Both the position numbers and the translations under genes were made by a program. Source: Clostridia bacterium (GTDB taxonomy: Bacteria > Bacillota > Clostridia > Christensenellales > Aristaeellaceae). From it: a stretch of 64,000 nucleotides of DNA. The notes under the pieces were generated by a model. The model did no database searches, was not told the DNA's origin, and saw only the letters and a program-made list of their open reading frames with translations. Below, piece by piece: positions 25,839-33,979 of the stretch (within the stretch, counting starts at the first letter, position 1; each line of letters starts with the position of its first letter). The stretch is from the NCBI GenBank assembly GCA_017395065.1, contig JAFPWH010000052.1, positions 1 through 64,000 on the forward strand. Direction: 5' to 3'.

Positions 25839-26773
25839 AAAGCGCACATCGCGGCGCCGATCAGCCCCGTAAGTCCGGGATCGAGCGTGCTCAGCCGCAC
25901 GCCGCCCGAAGCAAAGCGCATGCTGCCCGCGTTCAGGCGGGACAGGATGCTTTGGAACATGCGCCCGTCCGATACGATGCCGCCGCCCAGCACGACCGTT
26001 TCCGGGTCCGTGACCCACACGAGGTTCATGATGAGCGCCGCGGCGGCCTCGGCAGCTTCGTACATAAGCCGGCGGCACAGTTCGTCTCCCGTTTCGGCAA
26101 GGTCGAAAATCTGCTTTGCATCGACGCGCGCGCCGTCGGGAATCTGAAGGCGCGAAGCCGGATAGCTGTGTATCAGCGCGCGGGCGCGGCTGTCCAAGCC
26201 GACGCCGGAAGCGATCATCTCCGCGCAGCCCCTGCGCCCGCAGGGGCAGGGCACGTCGCCGAAGACGTCCACCGCCACGTGTCCCACCTCGCCCGCGTTG
26301 AAGCTGTGCCCTCTCAGTACTTTTCCGCCCGTGACGAACGCCGCGGCGATACCCGTGCCGATGTTCATGTAGAGGAAGTCGTTTGATCCCCTGCCCGCGC
26401 CGAACACCCTTTCGGCCCGCATCGCGCATCTTACGTCGTTGTCGATATGGCAGTCAAGGCCGGTCTTTTGTCTGAGCAGCTTTTCAAGCTCGACCGTCTC
26501 GCAGCGGCCGGGCTCGATCTCGAGCCAGAGCCCGCTTTCGTCGTCCACCCTGCCAACGACGCCCGCGCCCAGGTGCTTGACGCCGTCCATCGGCGCTTTT
26601 GAAGAAAAATCGTCGATGCAGTCCAGCATGATCGAAGCGATCTCGTGCTGCTGCTTTCCTTCCGCAAGCGGCGAAGGGTAGCGGCGGCTTGCGAGGATGT
26701 TCCCTTTGCGGTCGACGACGCCCAGCAGCAGCTTGGTGCCGCCGAGGTCGATGGCGAGGCTCAAGTCGTTCAT
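25826..26773 (-). CDS. ROK-family sugar kinase (glucokinase / N-acetyl sugar kinase type)
   Basis: A 315-residue ROK protein. The ATP-binding start is LAIDLGGTKLLLGVVD, the phosphate/sugar region has NIGTGIAAAFVTGG, and the ROK zinc motif is CPCGRRGCAE. The GHVAVD His preceding it is the usual metal/sugar ligand. There is no N-terminal DNA-binding domain, so it is a kinase and not a NagC-type repressor. ATG 26773 is fixed by GGAGG six bases upstream. It is divergent from nagB with back-to-back promoters, which suggests amino-sugar use, but substrate is not proven. Confidence 0.88.
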   Translation of the reverse strand: MNDLSLAIDLGGTKLLLGVVDRKGNILASRRYPSPLAEGKQQHEIASIMLDCIDDFSSKAPMDGVKHLGAGVVGRVDDESGLWLEIEPGRCETVELEKLLRQKTGLDCHIDNDVRCAMRAERVFGAGRGSNDFLYMNIGTGIAAAFVTGGKVLRGHSFNAGEVGHVAVDVFGDVPCPCGRRGCAEMIASGVGLDSRARALIHSYPASRLQIPDGARVDAKQIFDLAETGDELCRRLMYEAAEAAAALIMNLVWVTDPETVVLGGGIVSDGRMFQSILSRLNAGSMRFASGGVRLSTLDPGLTGLIGAAMCAFQMP

Positions 26774-26801
26774 GATCTGCCTCCGTTTTCGTTTTTTCTC
26801 A

Positions 26802-26830
26802 ATTATACGCCTTCCCGGCGCGGAAATCAA
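26802..26830 (-). promoter_or_regulatory. Promoter of the ROK kinase gene
   Basis: On the minus strand TTGATT (26830-26825) and TATAAT (26807-26802) with a 17-bp spacer, 29 bases before the ATG. Confidence 0.75.
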
Positions 26831-26841
26831 GTGTATCCGGC

Positions 26842-26870
26842 TTGACAGGGCCAAGGGTTAATGATAATAT
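26842..26870 (+). promoter_or_regulatory. Promoter of the nagB operon
   Basis: TTGACA at 26842-26847 and TAATAT at 26865-26870 with a 17-bp spacer. It starts only 12 bases from the divergent ROK -35 box, so the two promoters may interfere or share an operator. Confidence 0.75.
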
Positions 26871-26902
26871 GCTTGCATAAATAAACAGCGGAGGAAAACA
26901 GC

Positions 26903-27640
26903 ATGCGTATCACCTTTACAGGCAGTGCGGAGGAGTTTTATTTCGTCACCGCTTCGCGCATCGCGGATATGATCCGTCAAAAGCCCGACGCCGTGATCGG
27001 CCTTGCCACCGGGCGCACCACGACGGGCGTTCACAGGGCGCTTTGCCAGATCCATGCGCGCGAAAAGTTCGACACGTCCAGGGTGACCGTGTTCGGCATG
27101 GACGAGATCACCAACGTAAGCCGCCTTTTTCCCGGCAGCTGCTACGACATGCTGCTCAAACAAGTGGTGATTCCCCTGGGCATCCCAATGGAAAACTATC
27201 TGATGCCGCCCACCTATTCGGACGATTTCGGCCGGGAATGCCGCTCTTTCGAGGAGGCGATCGATAAAAGGGGCGGCGTGGATCTGCAGATCCTCGGCAT
27301 CGGCGAAAACGGGCATTTGGGCTTCAATCAGCCCGGCACGCCGTTTGAATCCACCACGTGGCTTAGCCGCATGGACGAGAAGCTGGATGAGCGAATCCGC
27401 AGGGAAAGCGGCTCCGCGCCTGACGCCGATCTCGGGGGCTTTACGATCGGCATAAAGAACATCATGATGAGCCGGAGCATCGTGCTCGCGGCCAACGGCG
27501 CGGCGAAGGCGGATATCGTCCATAAGGCGCTGTGCGGCAGGATCAGCCCCGAGCTGCCCGCCTCGGTGCTTCAGCTCCACCCCTTCGCAGAGACAGTGCT
27601 CGACCCCGAAGCCGCCGCGCTGTTTGAAGAAAAGAAATGA
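26903..27640 (+). CDS. nagB: Glucosamine-6-phosphate deaminase family protein (NagB-like)
   Basis: A 245-residue protein of the sugar-phosphate isomerase family that converts glucosamine-6-phosphate to fructose-6-phosphate and ammonia. VIGLATGRTTTGVHRAL forms the phosphate loop, FGMDEI holds the general base Asp67, and GIGENGHLGFNQPG holds His138. In this last motif Gln143 replaces the Glu found in the usual NEPG sequence (catalytic Glu148 in the E. coli enzyme), so activity or substrate may differ (for example galactosamine-6-phosphate). It overlaps the next small gene by four bases (ATGA). First gene of a coupled run to 29135. Confidence 0.85.
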   Translation: MRITFTGSAEEFYFVTASRIADMIRQKPDAVIGLATGRTTTGVHRALCQIHAREKFDTSRVTVFGMDEITNVSRLFPGSCYDMLLKQVVIPLGIPMENYLMPPTYSDDFGRECRSFEEAIDKRGGVDLQILGIGENGHLGFNQPGTPFESTTWLSRMDEKLDERIRRESGSAPDADLGGFTIGIKNIMMSRSIVLAANGAAKADIVHKALCGRISPELPASVLQLHPFAETVLDPEAAALFEEKK

Positions 27641-27891
27641 GCCTGCAGACGCACGAACAGATCCTGACGGAGCAGTTCGACGCGGTGCTCGCGGACGCCA
27701 AGCTCTGGACGGAGCTTTACGAAAAAACGCGCAGTCAAAACTGCCTGATCGAGGCCGCGAAAAGCTGGGGCATGCTGCGCGGGCTTGCGGTCGCGGCCAT
27801 GCAGTTCGGGATCGGAAGCTTGCGGGAAAGGCTGCGCGCGCTGGAGGAAAGCGAAATAAAGTGCAAAAGGACACAGGGAGGAGAAAAATGA
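27637..27891 (+). CDS. Unknown 84-residue protein in the nagB operon
   Basis: I do not recognise this small, probably all-helical cytoplasmic protein. It overlaps nagB by ATGA at its start and the flavin-reductase gene by ATGA at its end, so it is tightly coupled on both sides and almost certainly translated. The sequence has a Gln/Leu-rich first helix, the segment SWGMLRGLAVAAMQFGIGSL in the middle, and a charged C-terminal helix (RERLRALEESEIK). No cysteine pair, signal peptide or known motif is present. Confidence 0.7.
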   Translation: MSLQTHEQILTEQFDAVLADAKLWTELYEKTRSQNCLIEAAKSWGMLRGLAVAAMQFGIGSLRERLRALEESEIKCKRTQGGEK

Positions 27892-28424
27892 TCGAAAGGA
27901 TAAACGTATTCGACAGAGCCGAACACATTCTCAAGGCGCTGCAAAGGGGCATACTGCTCAACACGCAGGCTGACAAATTCAACAGCATGGTCATCAGCTG
28001 GGGACATCTGGGCGCGATCTGGGGAAAGCCCACCTTCACGGTCTACGTGCGCGAGCATCGCTACACGAAGGCGCAATTGGACCAAGCGCGCGAATTCACT
28101 TTAAGCATCCCTCTGGAGAAACCGGACAGCGAAATCAACCGCGTCTGCGGCTTCGAATCGGGCAGAAACGTCGACAAGGCAGAAAAGACGGGCCTTACCC
28201 TCGTACCCGCGCAGCGTATCGCGACGCCGGCCGTTTTGCAGTACCCCATGACGCTGGAGTGCAGCGTGCTGTATTCGCAAAAGCAGGACCTTTCCCTCAT
28301 GCCCGAGGAGATACGCCGCAGCTGCTACCCCGAAGAAGTGGAAGGGGACGCGCCCCTTGCCAACCGCGACGCGCACACCGCCTACATCGCCGAGATCAAA
28401 GACGCCTATATCATAAAGGAATAA
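27888..28424 (+). CDS. Flavin reductase-like FMN-binding split-barrel protein
   Basis: A 178-residue protein of the flavin reductase like-domain family. The typical pattern is seen: GILLNTQADKFNSMVISWGHLGAIWGKP (FMN phosphate region), FTVYVREHRYT, and EFTLSIP, with the later GFESGRNVDKAEKTGL segment. Relatives use FMN and NAD(P)H; many in anaerobes are of unknown role. The ATG at 27888 has GGAGG eight bases before it and overlaps the preceding stop (ATGA). An in-frame extension upstream reads into nagB and is not used. Confidence 0.88.
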   Translation: MIERINVFDRAEHILKALQRGILLNTQADKFNSMVISWGHLGAIWGKPTFTVYVREHRYTKAQLDQAREFTLSIPLEKPDSEINRVCGFESGRNVDKAEKTGLTLVPAQRIATPAVLQYPMTLECSVLYSQKQDLSLMPEEIRRSCYPEEVEGDAPLANRDAHTAYIAEIKDAYIIKE

Positions 28425-29135
28425 ATGAAGCTTCACGCATTCGACATCGCAAGCCTCGGCGCGCCCTGCGAAAACAGGACGGCACGCGCGATCGTGGCAA
28501 ACATGCTGCTCGCCGCCGTGAGCCTGTTCGTAAACGGTTTCGGCGTGTATCTGACGATACGGGCAAACATCGGCGCAGCGCCCTGGGACATACTGAATAT
28601 CGGCCTTTCCAAAACGCTTCACATACTCTACGGCACCGCGTCGATCACCGTGTCCCTGACCATCCTTCTGATCGACATACTGCTAAAGGAGCCCATCGGC
28701 GTGGCGATGTTCATAGATGCCGTGGTCGTGGGAAAGGCAGTCGATTTCTTTGACGCGATCGACGCCGTGCCCGAATGCACGTCCCTTTGGACGGGCATAC
28801 CGCTGATGCTCGCGGGGCTCGTGATTCTGGCCTACACACAGTTCATGTACATGAAGGCGGCGCTCGGCTGCGGCCCGAGGGACACGCTGCTCGTGGGGCT
28901 CGCCAAGAGGAGCGGAAAGATCCCCATCGGCGCTGTGAGCATCGCGCTGCTCGGGTCCGCGACGCTGATCGGCTGGCTGCTGGGCGGACCCGCGGGCGTG
29001 GGCACGCTGATCTGCGCGTTCTGCACGGGCCCGATCATGCAGCTCGCCTTCAAAACCGTTCGCTTCGACCCAAAGCGCGTGAAGCATCAGACGCTGGGTC
29101 AAACCGCGCGGTTATTTTTCGCAAAGCGCGCATAG
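28425..29135 (+). CDS. YczE/YitT-like integral membrane protein
   Basis: A 236-residue membrane protein with about five helices. It shows the YczE-type signature of glycines followed by APWD (RANIGAAPWDILNIGLS) repeated in a related form later (GCGPRDTLLVGLAKRSG), which suggests internal duplication. Helices are seen at about 24-46, 63-80, 100-120, 150-172 and 177-195. Members are of unknown function; some are linked to export of peptides or metabolites. Its ATG immediately follows the flavin-reductase stop codon, so it belongs to the nagB run. Confidence 0.8.
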   Translation: MKLHAFDIASLGAPCENRTARAIVANMLLAAVSLFVNGFGVYLTIRANIGAAPWDILNIGLSKTLHILYGTASITVSLTILLIDILLKEPIGVAMFIDAVVVGKAVDFFDAIDAVPECTSLWTGIPLMLAGLVILAYTQFMYMKAALGCGPRDTLLVGLAKRSGKIPIGAVSIALLGSATLIGWLLGGPAGVGTLICAFCTGPIMQLAFKTVRFDPKRVKHQTLGQTARLFFAKRA

Positions 29136-29160
29136 AAACGTTGACAGGGAGGGAACGGCA

Positions 29161-30150
29161 ATGTCCGAATTTCGTTTCGCCGTGATGGGCGCGGGTAAAA
29201 TCGCCCGCAAATTCTGCGACGCCGTACGGCTCGTAAAGGGCTGCACGGTCTGCGCCGCGGCGAGCAAATCCATGGAGAGAGCGAAGGCGCTGGCGTCGGA
29301 AAAGAGCATTCCGGCCGCCTACGACAGCTACGAAGAGATGCTGAAGGCGGAAAAGCCCGACTGCGTATACATTTCCGCGACCTGTGAGGCGCACTACGCG
29401 CTTTCGATGCTCTGCGCAAGGTACGGCGTGCCCGTGCTGTGCGAAAAAGCCATGTTCACGTGTCTTGACGAGGCGGAACGCTTTTTCCGCTTCGCGGAGG
29501 AAAAAGAGATATTCTCCATGGAGGCGCTCTGGAGCCGCTTTCTGCCCGCGAACAGGTGCGCGAAGGATTGGGCGCTCGGCGGCGAGATCGGAGACGTCGT
29601 CTCCGCGGAGATGGGCATAGGCTTCGCCGCCGACCCTTCGCCCGAAAACCGCTACTTCAACCCGAAGCTCGGCGGCGGCGCGGCCAACGACCTGACGGTG
29701 TACGGCCTTATGATTCTGCCCTGGATGCTGGACAAGCAGATCGTCCGCGCCCACGCGGAGGCCGCGGCGGCCGAAACCGGCGTGGACGCCACCTCTTTGG
29801 TGCTTCTGCGCCTTGACGGAGACGTGCCCGCCGTGATCCGTTCGAGCCTCATGGCCTCGGTCGACGAAAGGCTGGTATTGTACGGAACGAAGGGAAAAAT
29901 AGTCATTCCGCACGCGCACTTCGCAAGCGAAGCGTTTCTCTTTGGGCCGGACGGCGCGCAGAAGAAGCATTTCAAAGACGAAATCACCCGCAACGGTTTC
30001 ACCTACGAGATCGAGGAAACCGTTCGCTGCGTCAGGGAGCGTCTCACCGAAAGCCCGGTCGTGCCCCATGCCTCGACCGTCGCCTGCGCAAAGATATTCG
30101 ACCTGATCCGCGAATCCATGAAGCGCGAAACGCTTTTCGGAAACGGATGA
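29161..30150 (+). CDS. Gfo/Idh/MocA-family oxidoreductase
   Basis: A 329-residue NAD(P)-dependent sugar or sugar-alcohol dehydrogenase. The Rossmann loop is VMGAGKIARKFCDAV, the DCVYISATCEAHYALSM segment and the catalytic-Lys motif VLCEKAMFT (EKP-like, Lys97 region) are clear. The C-terminal alpha/beta domain includes NPKLGGGAANDLTVYG, which resembles the GGGALxDxG motif of trans-dihydrodiol dehydrogenase-like members. GGGAGG lies upstream of the ATG. It starts 25 bases after the YczE-like gene and may be part of the same transcript. Confidence 0.9.
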   Translation: MSEFRFAVMGAGKIARKFCDAVRLVKGCTVCAAASKSMERAKALASEKSIPAAYDSYEEMLKAEKPDCVYISATCEAHYALSMLCARYGVPVLCEKAMFTCLDEAERFFRFAEEKEIFSMEALWSRFLPANRCAKDWALGGEIGDVVSAEMGIGFAADPSPENRYFNPKLGGGAANDLTVYGLMILPWMLDKQIVRAHAEAAAAETGVDATSLVLLRLDGDVPAVIRSSLMASVDERLVLYGTKGKIVIPHAHFASEAFLFGPDGAQKKHFKDEITRNGFTYEIEETVRCVRERLTESPVVPHASTVACAKIFDLIRESMKRETLFGNG

Positions 30151-30165
30151 ACGGGAGTGTACGAA

Positions 30166-30267
30166 ATGCCGGGTAAATACGGATTGAAGCTCAAACCGCC
30201 CGTCAAAAAGCGCCGCGGCGGCATCTGCGCGGGGTCGGCGGCCGGTCACGGCTGCGGCGTACGATGA
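30166..30267 (+). CDS. Predicted 33-residue basic peptide coupled to thpR
   Basis: A very short reading frame with a fair ribosome binding site (GGGAG) and ATG at 30166; its TGA overlaps the thpR start (ATGATG). The peptide is basic and glycine-rich: MPGKYGLKLKPPVKKRR, then GGICAGSAAGHGCGVR with two Cys. It may be a real small protein, or a leader whose translation delivers ribosomes to thpR. I know no homologue. Confidence 0.45.
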   Translation: MPGKYGLKLKPPVKKRRGGICAGSAAGHGCGVR

Positions 30268-30797
30268 TGCGGCTTTTTGCGGCGCTGGAGCCGTCGGATG
30301 AATTCCGACAGGCGCTGGATAAATTGCAGAAAAGGCTGAAGGACGCGGGCGTAGGCGGAAGATATCTCGACCTCAACAATCTTCATATGACGCTCGCGTT
30401 CATCGGCGCGTGGGCCGAAGACGTGACGGAGTATCTTCCGGCAGTCGAAAAGCCGTTCAGGATAAGGCTTTCGCACCTCGGCGTGTTTCCGGAGGCCGCC
30501 GTTCTCTGGGCAGGCACGGAACCCTGCCGGGCGCTTGACGATCTGGCTAAACGCGTGCGGTTTTCGCTTGCCAATGCCCAAATTCCCTTCGACCGGAAGA
30601 AGTTCTTCCCGCACATAACGCTGATCCGAAAGCCCTCCGTGCCGGGCAGGGTCGTCCTTTCCGATATCCCGATACCGCCCGCGGAAATGACCGTGCGGGA
30701 CGTGTGCCTCTACCGCTCCGACCGCGCAGGCGACGGCATGGCCTACACGTTGATCGGCCGAAGCTCGGAGGGTTTCAGCGAGCCGTCCGGCGGCTGA
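30264..30797 (+). CDS. thpR: RNA 2',3'-cyclic phosphodiesterase ThpR (2H family)
   Basis: A 177-residue 2H phosphoesterase (LigT/ThpR) that opens 2',3'-cyclic phosphates on RNA. The two HxT/S motifs are HMTLAFIG and PHITLIRK, separated by about 80 residues as usual. The start MRLFAALEPSDEFRQAL is typical. The start codon is one of two adjacent ATGs (30264 or 30267); the first overlaps the stop of the 33-residue frame. A strong terminator follows. Confidence 0.92.
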   Translation: MMRLFAALEPSDEFRQALDKLQKRLKDAGVGGRYLDLNNLHMTLAFIGAWAEDVTEYLPAVEKPFRIRLSHLGVFPEAAVLWAGTEPCRALDDLAKRVRFSLANAQIPFDRKKFFPHITLIRKPSVPGRVVLSDIPIPPAEMTVRDVCLYRSDRAGDGMAYTLIGRSSEGFSEPSGG

Positions 30798-30822
30798 CGG
30801 AAGAAAAGGTCCGGAAAAGTGC

Positions 30823-30860
30823 AAAAGAGCGCGGCAGACGAGCATCTGCCGCGCTTTTTT
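30823..30860. terminator. Bidirectional terminator between thpR and malic enzyme
   Basis: A 10-bp stem GCGCGGCAGA (30829-30838) with TCTGCCGCGC (30845-30854), loop of six, followed by TTTTTT on the plus strand and by a four-T run on the minus strand. Confidence 0.85.
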
Positions 30861-30872
30861 GCTGCTGCCGTT

Positions 30873-32042
<1,170 letters not shown>

Positions 32043-32118
32043 CCGGAAAACCTCCTTTATGATCCAAAGCCGTGTTTTCAAAAACAGAATGCATGCGCCG
32101 AATGGACGACGCCCGTCT

Positions 32119-32147
32119 ATCATAGAATAAAAACGCGCGTTTGTCAA
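32119..32147 (-). promoter_or_regulatory. Promoter of the malic enzyme gene
   Basis: Minus-strand TTGACA (32147-32142) and TATGAT (32124-32119) with a 17-bp spacer. Confidence 0.75.
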
Positions 32148-32177
32148 TCCGTGCAAAGCAAAATAAACAGTCGGCGA

Positions 32178-32221
32178 AAGGGAGGCACTTCGTAAGGAAG
32201 CTGCCTCCCTTCGGACTTTTT
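32178..32221 (+). terminator. Orphan plus-strand terminator-like hairpin upstream of the TetR gene
   Basis: A 10-bp stem AAGGGAGGCA (32178-32187) with TGCCTCCCTT (32202-32211), with further pairing inside, followed after five bases by TTTTT (32217-32221). There is no plus-strand gene directly upstream to terminate. Confidence 0.6.
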
Positions 32222-32265
32222 ATTAAGGCACTCGGAAAAACCGGGTGTCTTTTTGACATTTTGTA

Positions 32266-32293
32266 TTGACAAACACAGAATAGCATGTATAAT
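32266..32293 (+). promoter_or_regulatory. Promoter of the tetR-CPBP operon
   Basis: TTGACA at 32266-32271 and TATAAT at 32288-32293, both exact consensus, with a 16-bp spacer. Confidence 0.85.
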
Positions 32294-32297
32294 AATT

Positions 32298-32313
32298 ATC
32301 GTTACATAACGAT
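32298..32313 (+). promoter_or_regulatory. Perfect palindromic operator at the tetR start site
   Basis: ATCGTTA (32298-32304) and TAACGAT (32307-32313) form a perfect inverted repeat around CA. It begins five bases after the -10 box, so it covers the expected transcription start. Its place suggests autorepression by the TetR protein encoded next. Confidence 0.7.
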
Positions 32314-32336
32314 CTTTATAATACAGGAGGAGGGAA

Positions 32337-32930
32337 GTGTGCGTGCCGCCAAAAACAAGGATCACGAAAGACATGATCATCAATGCAGCCATTGAGATTG
32401 CAAAACAAAGCGGATATGAGAGCATCAACGCCAGGACGGTCTCCGCGCAGCTGCACTGTTCCACGCAGCCAGTCATGTATCATTTTTCAACCATTGACGC
32501 CATGAAACGGGCTGCTTACGCGCAAATCGATCATCTGCATTCAAAGTATATTATGGCGATGCTACCGGAACAGGATACGATCCTTGGGATCGGCTTGAAC
32601 TATATCCGTTTCGCCGTGGAGGAGCCGCAGTTGTTCCGTTTTCTGTTTCAATCTGGATATGCGGCGGAGCACAGCCTGCTGGAGATGATCGATTCCGAAG
32701 AACTGATCCCGGTCCTGGCCGCCATGCAGGAGGGCGCCGGATTGAGCATGGAAAAAACCAAGCAGATATTTCTGACCGTAGCGCTATTTGCGCACGGCTA
32801 TGCCAGCATCATTGCCAACAACGGTCTGAAATATGATGAAAAACTGGTCGCGGAGCACCTGGAACGAGCCTGGGACGGCGCTTTACTCGCGGCTATGCAG
32901 GAGGAGAAGGAACATGAAAAAACTGTATGA
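32337..32930 (+). CDS. TetR-family transcriptional regulator
   Basis: A 197-residue TetR-type repressor. The N-terminal helix-turn-helix is seen in DMIINAAIEIAKQSGYESIN, TVSAQLHCSTQPVMYHFSTIDAMKRAAY, where the usual YxYF element reads VMYHF. The remainder is a helical ligand-binding domain with EEPQLFRFLFQSGY, similar to TetR_C-type domains. GTG 32337 with GGAGG six bases upstream is the likely start; a GTG at 32343 is also possible. It overlaps the CPBP protease gene by 17 bases, so the two form an operon. Codon use is less GC-biased than in the neighbouring genes. Confidence 0.9.
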   Translation: MCVPPKTRITKDMIINAAIEIAKQSGYESINARTVSAQLHCSTQPVMYHFSTIDAMKRAAYAQIDHLHSKYIMAMLPEQDTILGIGLNYIRFAVEEPQLFRFLFQSGYAAEHSLLEMIDSEELIPVLAAMQEGAGLSMEKTKQIFLTVALFAHGYASIIANNGLKYDEKLVAEHLERAWDGALLAAMQEEKEHEKTV

Positions 32931-33678
32931 AAAAAGCGAGATCACCTTTGCGATCCTATGGATCGTGATCTACACCGTGGGCATGGGAACCCTAAAAAGC
33001 AATTTTGGGCTCGATTCGCTGTGGCAGATGCTTGGCCTGATCGTGCTCTCCGCGGCTATGTTCCTGTTCGTGAAGCGCAACGGCCTCATGGAGAAGTACG
33101 GTCTTGCCGGATGGGCGAAGAACAGCAAGGCCATGCTGTGGTTCATCCCGCTGTGGCTTCTCTCCTGCCTAAATCTTTTCAGCGGTTTCTCGCCGGATTA
33201 CCCGATGCCGGGACTGATTTATGCCGCTGTTTCCATGACTTTGGTCGGATTTGTGGAGGAGCTGCTCTTCCGGGGTTTCCTGTTCAAGGCGATGCTGAGG
33301 GACGGCTACGTCAAAGCGGCTGTCATTGTCTCTTCCGTTACCTTCGGGCTCGGACATATTTTGAATCTGTTTACCGGACAGGATCTGATTGAGACGCTCA
33401 ACCAAGTGGTTTTCGCAGTTGCTGTCGGCTTTGTCTTTACGTTAGTTTTTTACAAGAGCGGGAGCCTTTTGCCCGGGATCCTGGCACACAGCTTCATCGA
33501 CGCATCCTCTGTATTTGCATCCGACGAAGGCTCTCAGCTTCTGAATATGATCCTGCATATTGTGATCATCGTCGCGTCTTTAGCATACTGCCTGTATCTG
33601 GCAAAGCATGTAGAGACGCCGGCGATCAACCGGGCAGACTTGCAGAAGGAATCTGCGCCCGGTCCGCAGAAACCATGA
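32914..33678 (+). CDS. CPBP-family intramembrane glutamic protease (Abi/CAAX protease-like)
   Basis: A 254-residue membrane protein with about seven helices. The active-site motifs of the CPBP/ABI family are present: EELLFRG (Glu115, Glu116, Arg120), FGLGHILN (His148), and AHSFID (His192, Asp196). Members include bacteriocin self-immunity proteins, MroQ-like regulators and Rce1-type proteases. It is cotranscribed with a TetR regulator, which resembles an inducible immunity or stress cassette. ATG 32914 has GGAGGAGAAGGAAC upstream. No bacteriocin precursor is visible nearby. Confidence 0.9.
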   Translation: MKKLYEKSEITFAILWIVIYTVGMGTLKSNFGLDSLWQMLGLIVLSAAMFLFVKRNGLMEKYGLAGWAKNSKAMLWFIPLWLLSCLNLFSGFSPDYPMPGLIYAAVSMTLVGFVEELLFRGFLFKAMLRDGYVKAAVIVSSVTFGLGHILNLFTGQDLIETLNQVVFAVAVGFVFTLVFYKSGSLLPGILAHSFIDASSVFASDEGSQLLNMILHIVIIVASLAYCLYLAKHVETPAINRADLQKESAPGPQKP

Positions 33679-33737
33679 ATTACTTATGTCCACAGTAGTA
33701 ACGAGCATCGGATTATGATCCCAAAATCCAAGTGACA

Positions 33738-33770
33738 AAACCGGCGCGACCGCAAAGATCGCGCCGGTTT
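33738..33770 (+). terminator. Terminator of the tetR-CPBP operon
   Basis: A perfect 12-bp stem AAACCGGCGCGA (33738-33749) with its complement (33759-33770); the T-run is short (TTTCATATTCTTTT). Confidence 0.65.
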
Positions 33771-33820
33771 CATATTCTTTTGAGCCGGTGATTGCTTCCT
33801 CAAAGCACCTTCCTTACGGA

Positions 33821-33979
33821 GGACGTCCCAATCGCAGGTTTCGGTTTTTTGGAAACAAAGGCAAAATCACCGAAAAACGCAATTGATTTTTCGCCCGTGC
33901 GGGTGTAGAATACCGATTGGGATCGTCCCCATCCGTCGCGGCGGGGACGGCTTTTACGAAGGGAAAACGGGGAGCGCCT
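33821..33979 (+). promoter_or_regulatory. Structured leader/promoter region before the URO-D-like gene
   Basis: The gap 33679-33979 (301 bases) has no gene. After the tetR-CPBP terminator it holds an inverted pair, GGACGTCCCAATCG (33821-33834) and CGATTGGGATCGTCC (33914-33928), and a promoter-like TTGATT (33883-33888) with TAGAAT (33906-33911) at 17 bases. A second hairpin CGTCCCC (33924-33930) with GGGGACG (33943-33949), followed by GCTTTTAC, overlaps the 3' arm. See the findings. Confidence 0.45.
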
